Shown here piece after piece: positions 17,215 to 25,956 of a stretch of DNA of 64,000 nucleotides. Numbering within the stretch: the first letter of the stretch is position 1; each line of letters starts with the position of its first letter. A program made the translations under genes and the position numbers. Below the pieces are notes generated by a model. It made no database searches. It was not told where the DNA came from and saw only the letters and a list, made by a program, of their open reading frames with translations. Source of the stretch: Streptomyces flavotricini (lineage in GTDB: Bacteria > Actinomycetota > Actinomycetes > Streptomycetales > Streptomycetaceae); contig NZ_JAINUL010000001.1 of assembly GCF_020639365.1 (NCBI RefSeq), positions 4,453,883 through 4,517,882 on the forward strand, written 5' to 3'.

Positions 17215-17745
17215 TCACCCCGCCTGGTCGAAGAGGGCGCTCAGGCGGGGCAGCCGGGCCGCGGTCTGCGCCGTGTCGTCGAAGTCGAAGTCCCAGGACG
17301 GGTCCAGCGCCGGGTAGCTGATCGTGAAGGACTCCGCCGGGAGCTCGCGGCCCGTGGCCGACTCGTACGCCGTCCAGGCGATCGAGAGGGCCTCCTCGTC
17401 CCACAGCTCCAGACCCTCCGCCGCCGCCTCGCGGACCGCGGGGTGGTCCGCCAGGGAGTCGGGGTCGGCCAAGGCAAGGGCGAAGGCCTCCTCGCCCTGG
17501 GTCAGGAGCCAGCCGCGGAAGTAGTCGAAGCCGTCGTCCGAGCAGCCGCCGTTGATCACGTACGCCGCGGCCCAGAGCGGGCTGCGGTAGGACTCCGCCA
17601 GCAGGTCCCACAGCACCTGCTGGGCGGCGGCTATCTCGGACCCGGGGCGGCGCGCCAGCAACTCCGAGGCGCGTGCCGCCACCTGGTCGGGCTCGGACTC
17701 CGTACGGGCCGTGTCGATCAGCTTCCAGAACGTTTGCTTGTCCAT
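17215..17745 (-). CDS. DUF4240 family protein
   Basis: A 176-residue soluble protein beginning MDKQTFWKLIDTARTES, with GWLLTQGEEAFALALADPDS in the centre. This is the DUF4240 pattern, common in Streptomyces and of unknown function; family members are sometimes linked to WGR or contact-dependent effector/immunity contexts. ATG at 17745. It lies 47 bases upstream of the thioredoxin-NHL gene on the same strand and could be co-transcribed with it. Confidence 0.75.
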   Translation of the reverse strand: MDKQTFWKLIDTARTESEPDQVAARASELLARRPGSEIAAAQQVLWDLLAESYRSPLWAAAYVINGGCSDDGFDYFRGWLLTQGEEAFALALADPDSLADHPAVREAAAEGLELWDEEALSIAWTAYESATGRELPAESFTISYPALDPSWDFDFDDTAQTAARLPRLSALFDQAG

Positions 17746-17785
17746 GGGGAAAGCGTGGCATTCCCCTCTGACATCGGACGCGTCG

Positions 17786-18589
17786 TCAGACCGTGAGGAA
17801 GGAGTGGAGGGATTGGGTCAGAGCGGTGATGAAGGCCTCCTGCGTCGCCGGGGGCACGAGGTCCAGGGAGAGGTACGGGTTCAGGTCCTCCAGCTCGACG
17901 AGCAGGAGTTCGCCGGAGGGGGCGCGGCAGGCGTCCACCCGCTGGATGCCGTGCGACAGCGTGTTCCAGGCGATGAAGGAGCGGGCGAAGTCCAGGTCGG
18001 CCGCCGTGGCCTCGTACGGCTCCAGCTCCCAGCGGCGGTCCGGGTCCGGGGCGTGGAGGGCGTACTGGAAGGCGTCGTCGACGAAGTAGAAGGAGACCTC
18101 GTACGCGAAGTCGATGCGCGGCTGGATCAGGTTCACCCCCGCCGGGCCCTGCGGGTGCGGGGTGAAGGTCAGGCCTATGGAGTCCGCGCCCTGCTTGGGC
18201 TTCACCGCGTACGAGGGCACCGCGGGCAGCAGCGCGAGGTCGGCGGGGTCGTCGATCGTGGGGATGACGGGGTGGCCGGCGGCCGTGAGGTCGAGGAGGT
18301 ACTGCTTGCCCGCCATGTCGCCGCGGCCCGTGAGCGGGTTGTAGACACGGGTGCCGGCGGCGAGGGCGGCCGCGCGGAAGGCGTCGTACGCCTCCTGGTA
18401 GTGCAGGACCGGCCCGCTGTTGCGGACGATCACCGCGTCGAAGTCCGCCATCATCCCCGCCGCGTCCAGCGGGTGGCACAGGGCGAGCGGGAAGTGCTCG
18501 CGCAGCCGGGAGGTGAGGAGGATGTCCTCGTCGCAGTAGCGGCGGCCGCGTGCCGGGTACGCCAGGTCGGTCACATAGAGCAGAGGCAT
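17786..18589 (-). CDS. Hypothetical protein, possible ATP-grasp fold
   Basis: A 267-residue soluble protein. The first 75 residues resemble the N-terminal domain of ATP-grasp ligases (MPLLYVTDLAYPARGRRYCD; DFDAVIVRNSGPVLHYQEAY). Further on are features that fit an ATP-grasp core: GDMAGKQYLLDLTAAGHPVI, YAVKPKQGADSIGL (candidate nucleotide-binding Lys) and LLLVELEDLNPYLSLDLV (metal-binding Glu/Asn positions). The substrate is unknown. ATG at 18589; the gene runs alone and is divergent from the LURP-one-like gene at 18622. Confidence 0.65.
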   Translation of the reverse strand: MPLLYVTDLAYPARGRRYCDEDILLTSRLREHFPLALCHPLDAAGMMADFDAVIVRNSGPVLHYQEAYDAFRAAALAAGTRVYNPLTGRGDMAGKQYLLDLTAAGHPVIPTIDDPADLALLPAVPSYAVKPKQGADSIGLTFTPHPQGPAGVNLIQPRIDFAYEVSFYFVDDAFQYALHAPDPDRRWELEPYEATAADLDFARSFIAWNTLSHGIQRVDACRAPSGELLLVELEDLNPYLSLDLVPPATQEAFITALTQSLHSFLTV

Positions 18590-18621
18590 GGCGGCAACCT
18601 ATCGCGGGCATCGATCCGGGC

Positions 18622-19143
18622 ATGAAATACCTGGTTCGGGACAAAATGCTGGCCGTCGGGGACGACTACTGGATCGAGGACGAGGCCGGGAGGCACGCAT
18701 TCCTCGTCGACGGCAAGGCGCTTCGCGTCCGGGACACGCTGGAGCTGAAGGACCCGGACGGGCACATCCTGATCACGCTGCGGGAGAAGCTTTTCACCCT
18801 GCGCGACGCGATGACGCTGGAGCGCGACGAGCGCCGGCTCGCCGTGATCCGCCGCAAGCGGCTCTCCCTGCTGCGGGGCCACTACCTCGTGACGCTGGCC
18901 GAGGGCACCGAACTGGACGTGAGCGGGCGGCCCCTGGAGCGGGAGTTCAAGATCGAGTACGAGGGGGAGCTCCTCGCGCTGGTCTCGCGCCAGTGGTACC
19001 GGATCCGCGAGACGTACGCCGTGGACGTGATCCGGGAGGACGCGGACGCGGCGCTGCTGATCGCGGTCGCCGTGTGCGTCATCCGGCTGGCGGAGAAGGA
19101 GCGGGAGGGCGGGGCCGGTCCCGATGGTGATCCCGGGCCGTGA
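18622..19143 (+). CDS. LURP-one-related (tubby-like fold) protein
   Basis: A 173-residue protein that begins MKYLVRDKMLAVGDDYWIED and shows the repeated beta-strand pattern of the LOR/LURP-one family (GKALRVRDTLELKDPDGHIL; LSLLRGHYLVTLAEG). The fold is a tubby-like 12-stranded barrel around a hydrophobic helix, here probably the C-terminal ALLIAVAVCVIRLAE. In bacteria the role is unknown; membrane or lipid binding has been suggested. ATG at 18622 is 33 bases from the divergent ATP-grasp-like gene. Its last 65 bases overlap the end of the convergent gene at 19079. Confidence 0.8.
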   Translation: MKYLVRDKMLAVGDDYWIEDEAGRHAFLVDGKALRVRDTLELKDPDGHILITLREKLFTLRDAMTLERDERRLAVIRRKRLSLLRGHYLVTLAEGTELDVSGRPLEREFKIEYEGELLALVSRQWYRIRETYAVDVIREDADAALLIAVAVCVIRLAEKEREGGAGPDGDPGP

Positions 19144-19426
19144 GCTGGCCCTGGACGTAGGCGTCGGTGTCCGGCGTGTACGGGCCGCCGTGGTCCAGCA
19201 GGAGGTCGGTGATGCGCTGCCACTCGGCGGCCTCGGCGCGGACGGCGGCGTCCGCGGACTCCAGGTCGCCGGCGTCGGCGAGCACGCCCTCCAGGGCGGC
19301 TTCCGCCTCGTGATGGGTCATGCCGGTGGCCAGGTCCCGGACCTGCCGGCGGGCTTCGACCTCCGCGGCGTCGGGCTCGTGCGGCTCCAGCGCGGCCTCC
19401 AGCACGTCCTCCGCGTCATCCGTCAC
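19079..19426 (-). CDS. Small acidic hypothetical protein
   Basis: A 115-residue, Glu/Ala/Asp-rich, predicted helical protein (EVEARRQVRDLATGMTHHEA; AEAALEGVLADAGDLESADA). GTG start at 19426 is supported by GAGGAGG about 9 bases upstream. Function is not recognisable; composition suggests a soluble helical bundle or coiled coil. Its Pro-rich C-terminus overlaps the convergent LURP-one-like gene by 65 bases, so either the overlap is real or one C-terminus is misread. It may be read from the upstream nitrilase-fold gene, 155 bases away. Confidence 0.55.
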   Translation of the reverse strand: MTDDAEDVLEAALEPHEPDAAEVEARRQVRDLATGMTHHEAEAALEGVLADAGDLESADAAVRAEAAEWQRITDLLLDHGGPYTPDTDAYVQGQLTARDHHRDRPRPPAPSPPAG

Positions 19427-19581
19427 GGCGCACCGCCTCCTCGTCTCCTCGTCGCGGAACCGGCGACCGCCGACCGGCGCCGCCCGTTCCTCTCCCCTGC
19501 CCGTGAACCGCGGCGCCAACCGGGGCCGTCCGGGGCGCCGGGGCCCGCGTGGCCCGGCGCCCCGGGGCGCCGGGGCGCCGG

Positions 19582-20358
19582 TCAGTGCAGGCGGCGGTCC
19601 TTCAGGGCCGGGAACTGCTCGCGCGTCTCGGCCACCTTCGCCGGGTCCAGGTCGACGGTGAGGACGTCCTCGCCGGGGCCCGCCTCGGCCAGGACCTCGC
19701 CCCAGGGGTCCACGACCAGGCTGTGCCCGGCCTGCTCGACGCCCGCGTGCGTACCGGCCAGCCCGCAGGCGAGCACGTACGACTGGTCCTCGACGGCCCG
19801 CGCCCGGTTCAGCAGGGTCCAGTGGGCCCGGCGTCGGGCCGGCCAGCCCGCGGCCACCACCATCGTGGTGGCCCCGGCGTCGACCAGGCCGCGGAACAGC
19901 TCGGGGAAGCGCAGGTCGTAGCAGGTGGCGATGCCGAGGACCTGCTCCGGCAGGGTGACGGTGGTCAGGGAGTCCCCGGCCGACATCAGGACCGCCTCGC
20001 CCTGGTCGAAGCCGAAGCGGTGGATCTTGCGGTACGTGGCGGCCAGCTCGCCGGCCGGGGACAGGACGAGGGCGGTGTTGTAGAGGGAGCCGTCGCCCGC
20101 GCGCTCCACGACCGAGCCCGCGTGCAGCCAGACCCCGGCGTCGCTCGCCGCCTTCGACATCGTCTCGTACGTCGGACCGTCCAGCGGCTCGGCCTCGGTC
20201 TCGAACTGCTCGTAGGCGAAGGCGCCGATCGTCCACAGTTCGGGCAGCACGACCAGGTCCGAGCCGGCCTGCTCCCGAACGATATCGGCCACTCGGGCCC
20301 TGCGTGCGGCGACCGACTCCCCGTCGGACACGGCGATTTGGATCAGAGAGGCGCGCAC
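19582..20358 (-). CDS. Carbon-nitrogen hydrolase (nitrilase superfamily)
   Basis: A 258-residue enzyme with the complete catalytic triad of the nitrilase superfamily: Glu40 in VVLPELW, Lys111 in TYRKIHRFGF and Cys146 in ATCYDLRFPELF. It hydrolyses C-N bonds of amides; size and motifs resemble omega-amidase/Nit-type enzymes that clean up deaminated glutamine, asparagine or glutathione. The exact substrate cannot be read from sequence. ATG at 20358. It is divergent from the DinB-like gene, with about 150 bases between. Confidence 0.93.
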   Translation of the reverse strand: MRASLIQIAVSDGESVAARRARVADIVREQAGSDLVVLPELWTIGAFAYEQFETEAEPLDGPTYETMSKAASDAGVWLHAGSVVERAGDGSLYNTALVLSPAGELAATYRKIHRFGFDQGEAVLMSAGDSLTTVTLPEQVLGIATCYDLRFPELFRGLVDAGATTMVVAAGWPARRRAHWTLLNRARAVEDQSYVLACGLAGTHAGVEQAGHSLVVDPWGEVLAEAGPGEDVLTVDLDPAKVAETREQFPALKDRRLH

Positions 20359-20507
20359 AGTACCACCGTCCTGGCATTCAAGCCGTCAACTCGGGCCTAC
20401 GATCGTCACACGAAAGCACTGCCGGGGTGCTCACCGGCAGCGTAGTTTTGGAAGCAGTCCACACGCTTCCAGAAAACGCGCCACTGAACAGCACGCGAGG
20501 GGTCCCG

Positions 20508-21338
20508 TTGACCGTCCAGCCGCATCCCAGCCTCCAGCCCTATGCCGACGCGTGGACCCACTCCATCGAGGCGATATCCGAGCTGGTCCTCCCCCTGGCG
20601 GAGGGCGAGTGGAACCGGGCGACCCCGTGCCCCGGCTGGTCCGTCCGTGATGTGGTGTCACACATCATCGGAATCGAATGCGAGCAGCTGGGGGATCCGC
20701 GGCCGATCCACACCGTCGCGAGGGACCTGCGGCACGTGGTCGACGAGTTCAGCAGGTACATGGAGGTCCAGGTTGACGTCCGGCGCCACCACACCGCGCC
20801 GGAGATGACCTCGGAGCTGGAGTACACGATCATCCGGCGGTCCCGTCAGCTGCGGAACGAGAAGCGGGATCCGGCCACCATGGTGCGGGGCCCGCTGGGC
20901 GACCAGGTGACCCTGGAGCACGCGTTGCGGCTGCGGGCGTTCGACGTGTGGATCCACGAGCAGGACCTGCGGGCGGCACTGGGCGTGCCGGGGAACTGGG
21001 ACTCGCCGGGGGCGTACGTGGCGCGGGACATCCTGCTGGCCGGGCTGCCGAAGGTGGTCGCCAAGCTGGCCGGGGCACCGGCGAACTCGGCGGTCGTGAT
21101 CGACGTCCACGGGCCGGTGGAGTTCATGCGGACGGTACGCGTGGACGCGGCGGGACGCGGGACGGTGGACGGGACGCCCTCGCTGGGCCCGGCCGTGACG
21201 CTGACGACGGACTGGGAGACGTACGTACGCCTCGCGGCGGGGCGGGTCCGCGCGGGCGCCGTCGCGGACCGGGTGAAGGTCGAGGGCGACGCCGAGCTGG
21301 CGGACGCGATCCTGGCCCACTTCGCCGTGACCCCGTGA
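20508..21338 (+). CDS. Maleylpyruvate isomerase-like / DinB-fold protein
   Basis: A 276-residue protein of the mycothiol-dependent maleylpyruvate isomerase N-terminal family (TIGR03083 type). It has TPCPGWSVRDVVSHIIGIEC near the N-terminus and LRAFDVWIHEQDLRAALG in the middle, providing the three-His metal site typical of the DinB/YfiT fold, plus a C-terminal SCP2-like sterol carrier fold (about 190-276). Such proteins use or bind mycothiol or act as metal-dependent hydrolases; substrate unknown. I chose a TTG start at 20508, preceded by GAGGGG; a longer reading lacks similarity. Confidence 0.82.
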   Translation: MTVQPHPSLQPYADAWTHSIEAISELVLPLAEGEWNRATPCPGWSVRDVVSHIIGIECEQLGDPRPIHTVARDLRHVVDEFSRYMEVQVDVRRHHTAPEMTSELEYTIIRRSRQLRNEKRDPATMVRGPLGDQVTLEHALRLRAFDVWIHEQDLRAALGVPGNWDSPGAYVARDILLAGLPKVVAKLAGAPANSAVVIDVHGPVEFMRTVRVDAAGRGTVDGTPSLGPAVTLTTDWETYVRLAAGRVRAGAVADRVKVEGDAELADAILAHFAVTP

Positions 21339-21368
21339 CCCCGCTGGAGCCGTGACCCCGTGACCCCG
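21324..21368. repeat. 20-bp direct repeat spanning the stop codon of the DinB-like gene
   Basis: The same 20-base sequence, itself made of GTGACCCC units, occurs at 21324-21343 and 21349-21368 (25-base period). The first copy contains the end of the DinB-like gene. This looks like a small tandem duplication by slippage. Confidence 0.75.
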
Positions 21369-21470
21369 TAGCCGGCGGGCGGCCGAGGCGCCGCCGGCGA
21401 GAACCGCTCCCACAGCAGTGAACGCGTCCGGGACTTCTGGGCCGAGGCCTCCGTCCTGGACCTCGGCGGC

Positions 21471-22355
21471 GTGCAGGTGTCCACCTTCGAGTTCAGCTCG
21501 CTGCACTCCCTGCGCACCGCAGCCCACGTGCGGCGCAGCGATCCCGAGCAGTACCAGCTGGGGCTCGTGACCACCGGAGCCATGTCGCTCGCCCAGAACC
21601 GGAACGAATCGGGTCTGTTCACCGGGGACATGGTGCTCTGGGACACCTCGCTGCCGATGGAGTCCGACGCCGTCCCGGATGTGGACGGGGGCCGGGTGCG
21701 GGCCGTCATCCTGTCCTTCCCCCGCGATGCGATGCCTCTGCGCGGTGCCCGGGTCGAACGGCTGCCGGCCCACCGGATCGCGGGCGGCCACGGCATGGGG
21801 GCGATCCTCGCCCAGTACATGAGGTCGCTGGCGGCGCACGCGGCCGACTGCGGGCCGGCGGAGCTGAACCGGCTGGGTACGGTCGCCCACGACCTGGTCG
21901 GCGCCTGCCTGGCCGGGCACCTCGGCGCGCAGGAGGAGCTCTCGCCCGAAGCCCGCACCCGCGCCCTGCTGGAGCGGATCGAGGTCTTCGTCCACCACAA
22001 CCTCGGCGATCCGGAGCTGACCCCCTCCGCCGTCGCCGCCCGGCACGGCATCTCGCTGCGCCACCTCCAGCAGCTGTTCCGCGACCGGGGCGAAACGGTG
22101 GCGGCCGGGATCCGACGGCGCCGGCTGGAGCGGTGCAGGGCCGATCTCGCGGACCCGGCGCTCCTGACCAGCCCGGTGCACACCATGGCCAGGCGGTGGG
22201 GGTTCACCAACGCCTCCGTGTTCAGCCGGACGTTCCGGGAGGCGTACGGGACGAGCCCCACCGAGTTCCGGCACCGGGCGGTCCGGGAGGCCCTTGCGCG
22301 CAAGATCAACGAGCCCTGCGCGCCCGGCACATCCGGGGGCCTCGCGCGGCCGTAG
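21471..22355 (+). CDS. AraC-family regulator, apparently 5'-truncated
   Basis: A 294-residue regulator with an AraC-like ligand-binding domain (about 1-170) and a C-terminal AraC helix-turn-helix pair (about 190-285; RHGISLRHLQQLFRDRGETV, then ARRWGFTNASVFSRTFREAY). Its only usable starts are GTG at 21471 or CTG at 21456. Clear family similarity (DFWAEASVLDLGGVQVS, like DFRASVRVLDLGAVQLS in relatives) extends upstream of both, until a TAG at 21369. About 40 N-terminal residues seen in relatives are missing, so the gene may have lost its 5' end. DNA-binding residues look intact, so it may still bind DNA. Confidence 0.75.
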   Translation: MQVSTFEFSSLHSLRTAAHVRRSDPEQYQLGLVTTGAMSLAQNRNESGLFTGDMVLWDTSLPMESDAVPDVDGGRVRAVILSFPRDAMPLRGARVERLPAHRIAGGHGMGAILAQYMRSLAAHAADCGPAELNRLGTVAHDLVGACLAGHLGAQEELSPEARTRALLERIEVFVHHNLGDPELTPSAVAARHGISLRHLQQLFRDRGETVAAGIRRRRLERCRADLADPALLTSPVHTMARRWGFTNASVFSRTFREAYGTSPTEFRHRAVREALARKINEPCAPGTSGGLARP

Positions 22356-22477
22356 GGTCGGCAGTCGTCGGCCGTGCCGTGCAGGTGCCGGTGACTGCGC
22401 CGGGGTGGTGGCTCCGGCGGGACTGGACGGGGGTCTGTCCCGCCGGGCCCCCGCGGCGAGCCTGGTGCGGGCGCCGC

Positions 22478-22509
22478 GCCGCCGCACGAGCGGGCCGCCG
22501 CACGAGCGG
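22478..22509. repeat. Two tandem copies of a 16-bp sequence
   Basis: The 16-base unit GCCGCCGCACGAGCGG is repeated directly at 22478-22493 and 22494-22509, in the gap between convergent AraC and MFS genes. No function is evident. Confidence 0.7.
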
Positions 22510-22551
22510 CCCCGGGCGGCGCCCGCTCCGAGGGGCGGCGCCGCGCGCGGG

Positions 22552-23946
22552 TTACGCGGGCGTCGGCCGCGGGGAGTCGGCCGGGTCCGCCGTCGCCGCG
22601 GAGGCCACGGAGGCGGACGCGGAGGCCGACGCGGACGCGGGCCGGGCCGGGGCCGCGGCCCGGGCACGTTCGCGGGCCAGGGCCCGGGGGCGCAGGCGCA
22701 GGATCTGGGTCAGGCCCAGGAGTTCCACCACGAAGACCGACGAGAAGGCGATCCGGTAGTTGTCGCCGGTGGCGTCCAGGAGGAGGCCCACCGCCAGCAG
22801 GGTCGTCATCGAGGCCAGGAAGCCGCCCATGTTCGTCAGCCCCGACGCGGTGCCCTGGCGCTCGGGCGGGTTCGCGGGGCGGGCGAAGTCGAAGCCGATC
22901 ATCGAGGCCGGGCCGCAGGTGCCCAGGACGACGCACAAGGTGACGAGGAGCCACATCGGGGCCTGCGGGCCGGGGTAGGCCAGGGCCGAGGCCCACAGCA
23001 GCCCCGTGAGCCCCACCGTCCCCAGGGCCAGCGGGATCCTCGCCGACTGGCGGCGGCCTATCAGTTGGCCGTAGACGAGGCCGAAGCCCATGTTCGAGGC
23101 CACGACCAGGGTCAGCAGCCCCGCCGCCGTGGTCCGCTCCAGCCCCTGGTCCTCGACCAGGAACGGCATGCCCCACAGCAGCAGGAACACCATCGCCGGG
23201 AACTGCGTCGTGAAGTGCACCCACAGGCCCAGGCGGGTGCCCGGTTCCTGCCAGGAGTCCCGGATCTGGCGGCGCACGAAGCCCCCGCCTCCCGCGCGCG
23301 CCGGTGGTTCGTGGCCCTCCGGGTGGTCCTCCAGGAAGAGCACCAGCGGGATCAGCACGACCACGCCCGCCGCCGCACTGCCCGCGAACGCCTGCACCCA
23401 GCCGACCCCGTGCAGGACGGGGGCCAGCACCAGCGTGGAGACCAGGTTGCCGGCCATGCCGACCAGCCCCGCCAGCTGCGCCATCAGCGGGCCCCGCCGG
23501 GCCGGGAACCACCGGGTGCCCAGTCGCAGCACGGAGATGAAGGTCATCGCGTCGCCGCAGCCCAGCAGGGCGCGGGCCGCGAGGGCCATCCCGTACGAGG
23601 GCGAGAGCGCGAAGCCGATCTGGCCGGCCGTGAACAGGACCGCGCCCAGCGTCAGCACCTTCTTGGTGCCGAGCCGGTCCACCATCAGCCCCACGGGCAC
23701 CTGCATGCCCGCGTACACCAGGAGTTGGAGGATCGAGAAGGTGGAGAGCGCGGAGGCGTTGACGTGGAAGCGGTCCGCCGCCTCCAGTCCGGCCACGCCC
23801 AGGCTCGTGCGGAAGATCACCGCGACGAAGTAGACGGCCACGCCGATGGACCAGACGGCCACCGCCTTCCGGCCGCCCGGAGGATCCCGGAAGACGCCGC
23901 TCCCCGCCACCGTCGCGTTCCCGCCCACCGGCCCGACCCCGCTCAC
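22552..23946 (-). CDS. MFS transporter
   Basis: A 464-residue major facilitator superfamily permease with about 12 membrane helices. The conserved loop between helices 2 and 3 reads GLMVDRLGTKKVLTLGA (D-R-x-G-x-K/R motif), and later segments include GFDFARPANPPERQGTASGL, typical of nitrate/nitrite- or hexuronate-like MFS. The C-terminus is an Ala/Ser-rich tail after the last helix. The GTG start at 23946 overlaps the GntR stop codon by 4 bases (GTGA), so the two are translationally coupled and the regulator probably controls the transporter. Substrate unknown, likely a small organic acid given the FCD-type regulator. Confidence 0.9.
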   Translation of the reverse strand: MSGVGPVGGNATVAGSGVFRDPPGGRKAVAVWSIGVAVYFVAVIFRTSLGVAGLEAADRFHVNASALSTFSILQLLVYAGMQVPVGLMVDRLGTKKVLTLGAVLFTAGQIGFALSPSYGMALAARALLGCGDAMTFISVLRLGTRWFPARRGPLMAQLAGLVGMAGNLVSTLVLAPVLHGVGWVQAFAGSAAAGVVVLIPLVLFLEDHPEGHEPPARAGGGGFVRRQIRDSWQEPGTRLGLWVHFTTQFPAMVFLLLWGMPFLVEDQGLERTTAAGLLTLVVASNMGFGLVYGQLIGRRQSARIPLALGTVGLTGLLWASALAYPGPQAPMWLLVTLCVVLGTCGPASMIGFDFARPANPPERQGTASGLTNMGGFLASMTTLLAVGLLLDATGDNYRIAFSSVFVVELLGLTQILRLRPRALARERARAAAPARPASASASASASVASAATADPADSPRPTPA

Positions 23947-24617
23947 CGGCCCGTCCCCCGCACCAGCGCCTCGACCCGGCCCACGTGGCCCCGTACGGTC
24001 GCGGCCGCCGCCTCCGCGTCCCCGGCCCGCAGGGCCTCCAGGATCTCCGCGTGCTCGGCCAGCGACCGCTCCACCCGCTCGGGATGCGCGTGGAACAGGG
24101 CCACGCCCATCCGCAGCTGCCGGTCGCGGAGCTGGTCGTAGAGGCGGGAGAGGATCGCGTTGCCGGCACTGCGCACGATCTCGGCGTGGAAGCCCCGGTC
24201 GGCGGCCATCATGGCCGCGAGGTCGCCCCCGGCGGCGTACCGGCGCTGCTCCTCCAGCAGTTCGGCGAGCCGCTCCAGCAGGCCGGCCGGCGCCGGCACC
24301 GCCCTGCGCACGGTGAACTCCTCGACCAGCAGCCGGGTTTCTATGACATCGGCGATCTCCTGCGCGGAGACCGGCAGCACCAGCGCGCCCTTCTTCGGGT
24401 ACAGCTTCAGCAGCCCCTCGGTCTCCAGCCGCAGCAGCGCCTCGCGGACCGGCGTACGGGACACCCCCACGGCGTCGGCGAGTTCGCCCTCGGTCAGGAG
24501 GGTTCCGCCCTCGTAGCGGCGGTCGACCAGCACGGCCTGCTTGACGTGCCGGTACACGCGCTCGGCGGCGGGGACGGCGGCTTGCGCGGTGGCGGCGGGG
24601 GGTGCGGCTGACGGCAT
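23943..24617 (-). CDS. GntR-family regulator (FadR/FCD type)
   Basis: A 224-residue repressor with an N-terminal winged HTH (ERVYRHVKQAVL to about 85; ELADAVGVSRTPVREALLRL) and a C-terminal all-helical FCD ligand domain. The FCD metal site residues are suggested by DRGFHAEIVRSAGN and LAEHAEILEALRAGD. Members sense organic acids, usually through a bound metal. ATG at 24617. It is first in a two-gene operon with the overlapping MFS gene. An AT-rich patch just upstream (24625-24640, containing TATC repeats) may hold the promoter and operator. The short leader suggests a leaderless or near-leaderless transcript. Confidence 0.9.
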   Translation of the reverse strand: MPSAAPPAATAQAAVPAAERVYRHVKQAVLVDRRYEGGTLLTEGELADAVGVSRTPVREALLRLETEGLLKLYPKKGALVLPVSAQEIADVIETRLLVEEFTVRRAVPAPAGLLERLAELLEEQRRYAAGGDLAAMMAADRGFHAEIVRSAGNAILSRLYDQLRDRQLRMGVALFHAHPERVERSLAEHAEILEALRAGDAEAAAATVRGHVGRVEALVRGTGR

Positions 24618-24762
24618 GCGCACAGGATAGATACATGAAGGGTGCACCGGTCGCCCCGTCCGGGATGTGGACAGCGGTCCCGCACGGCTGCACCGAAGGA
24701 TGTACCGGGGCTTCGTCCGGCCGCAGGACGCAACGGGTCCCGCGCGCCGGGACGCTGAGGTC

Positions 24763-25956
24763 ATGGCCCACACCACCCTCGCCGCCCCCGAAGTGACCGC
24801 GACCCGGCTGCCCCTCCTCGACGTCCTGCGCGGTGCCGCCATCCTCGGCACGCTCATGACCAACGTCTGGATCTTCGCTTCCCCCGGCTCCGAGTGGGGC
24901 GTACTGAACGGCGGCCTGGACGCACCCGACCCGCTCGCCGACCCCACCGCCGCGAACATCGCCGAGACGGTCTTCCGCTTCCTCGCCGACGGGAAGTTCC
25001 TCTCCCTGCTGACGATCCTGTTCGGGGTGGGCCTGGCCATCCAGTACGACTCCGCCGCGCGCCGCGGCGAGCCGTGGCCCGGGCGCTACCCGCGGCGGGC
25101 CGCGTTCCTCTTCCTGGAGGGGACCCTCCACTTCGTCCTGGTCTTCGCCTGGGACGTGCTGATGGGGTACGCCGTCACCGCCCTGCTGGTGGCCCGGCTG
25201 CTGGCCCGGTCAGAGAAGGTGCGGCGGGTCGCGCTGTGGACCGCGGGCGGACTGCACCTGGCCCTGATCGGCCTCGTGACGCTCGGGGACCTCGCCAAGA
25301 CGGACTCCGGGCCCAAGCCCCCGGATCCCGCCGCGGCCCGGCTGTACGCCCACGGCGGCTACCTCGACCAGGTCTCCTTCCGGCTCGACCACGCCCTCGC
25401 CCTGCGCATCGAGCCCGTCTTCACCTTCGGACTCCTGGTCTGCCTCTTCCTCCTCGGCGTCCGGCTGCACCGCGCGGGCGCCTTCGCGGCGGGCGCCGGG
25501 GGGCGCCGGATCCGGGTCCGGATGGCCGCGTGGGGACTCGGCATCGGGCTGCCGCTGGGCGCCGCCGCCGCGCTCGGCGGAAACGACTTCTTCGTCCTGG
25601 GGCGCTACGGCATCGCCCCGCTGATCGCCGTCGGGTACATCGGCCTGATCGGCTGCGCCCTGGACCGCTTCCGGGTCCCGGGGGCGGGCGCCCTCGGCTC
25701 CGTCGGGCGCACCGCCCTGTCCTGCTACGTCGGCCAGAACCTGCTCTGCGTGCTGCTCTGCTACGGCATCGGGCTGGGGCTCGCCGACCGGCTCGGCGGG
25801 AGCGGGCCCTGGTGGGTGATGGGCCTGTGGGCGGGGGTGAGCCTCGTCCTGGTCGCCGCCTCGCGGCTCTGGCTGCGCCGCTTCGAGCGGGGCCCGCTGG
25901 AGGCCGTACAGCACTGGGCGCTCAGTCCCCGCGGGCCGCGTCGGCCGCGGCCGTGA
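24763..25956 (+). CDS. DUF418 family membrane protein
   Basis: A 397-residue polytopic membrane protein with 9-10 hydrophobic helices. It begins with the family's characteristic LPLLDVLRGAAILGTLMTN, has FRFLADGKFLSLLTILFGVG, and ends with the DUF418 domain (YVGQNLLCVLLCYGIGLGL; WWVMGLWAGVSLVLVAASRL). DUF418 proteins resemble acyltransferase-3/heparan-N-acetyltransferase folds; function in Streptomyces is unknown. ATG at 24763. It overlaps the end of the convergent inhibitor gene by 35 bases. Confidence 0.88.
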   Translation: MAHTTLAAPEVTATRLPLLDVLRGAAILGTLMTNVWIFASPGSEWGVLNGGLDAPDPLADPTAANIAETVFRFLADGKFLSLLTILFGVGLAIQYDSAARRGEPWPGRYPRRAAFLFLEGTLHFVLVFAWDVLMGYAVTALLVARLLARSEKVRRVALWTAGGLHLALIGLVTLGDLAKTDSGPKPPDPAAARLYAHGGYLDQVSFRLDHALALRIEPVFTFGLLVCLFLLGVRLHRAGAFAAGAGGRRIRVRMAAWGLGIGLPLGAAAALGGNDFFVLGRYGIAPLIAVGYIGLIGCALDRFRVPGAGALGSVGRTALSCYVGQNLLCVLLCYGIGLGLADRLGGSGPWWVMGLWAGVSLVLVAASRLWLRRFERGPLEAVQHWALSPRGPRRPRP

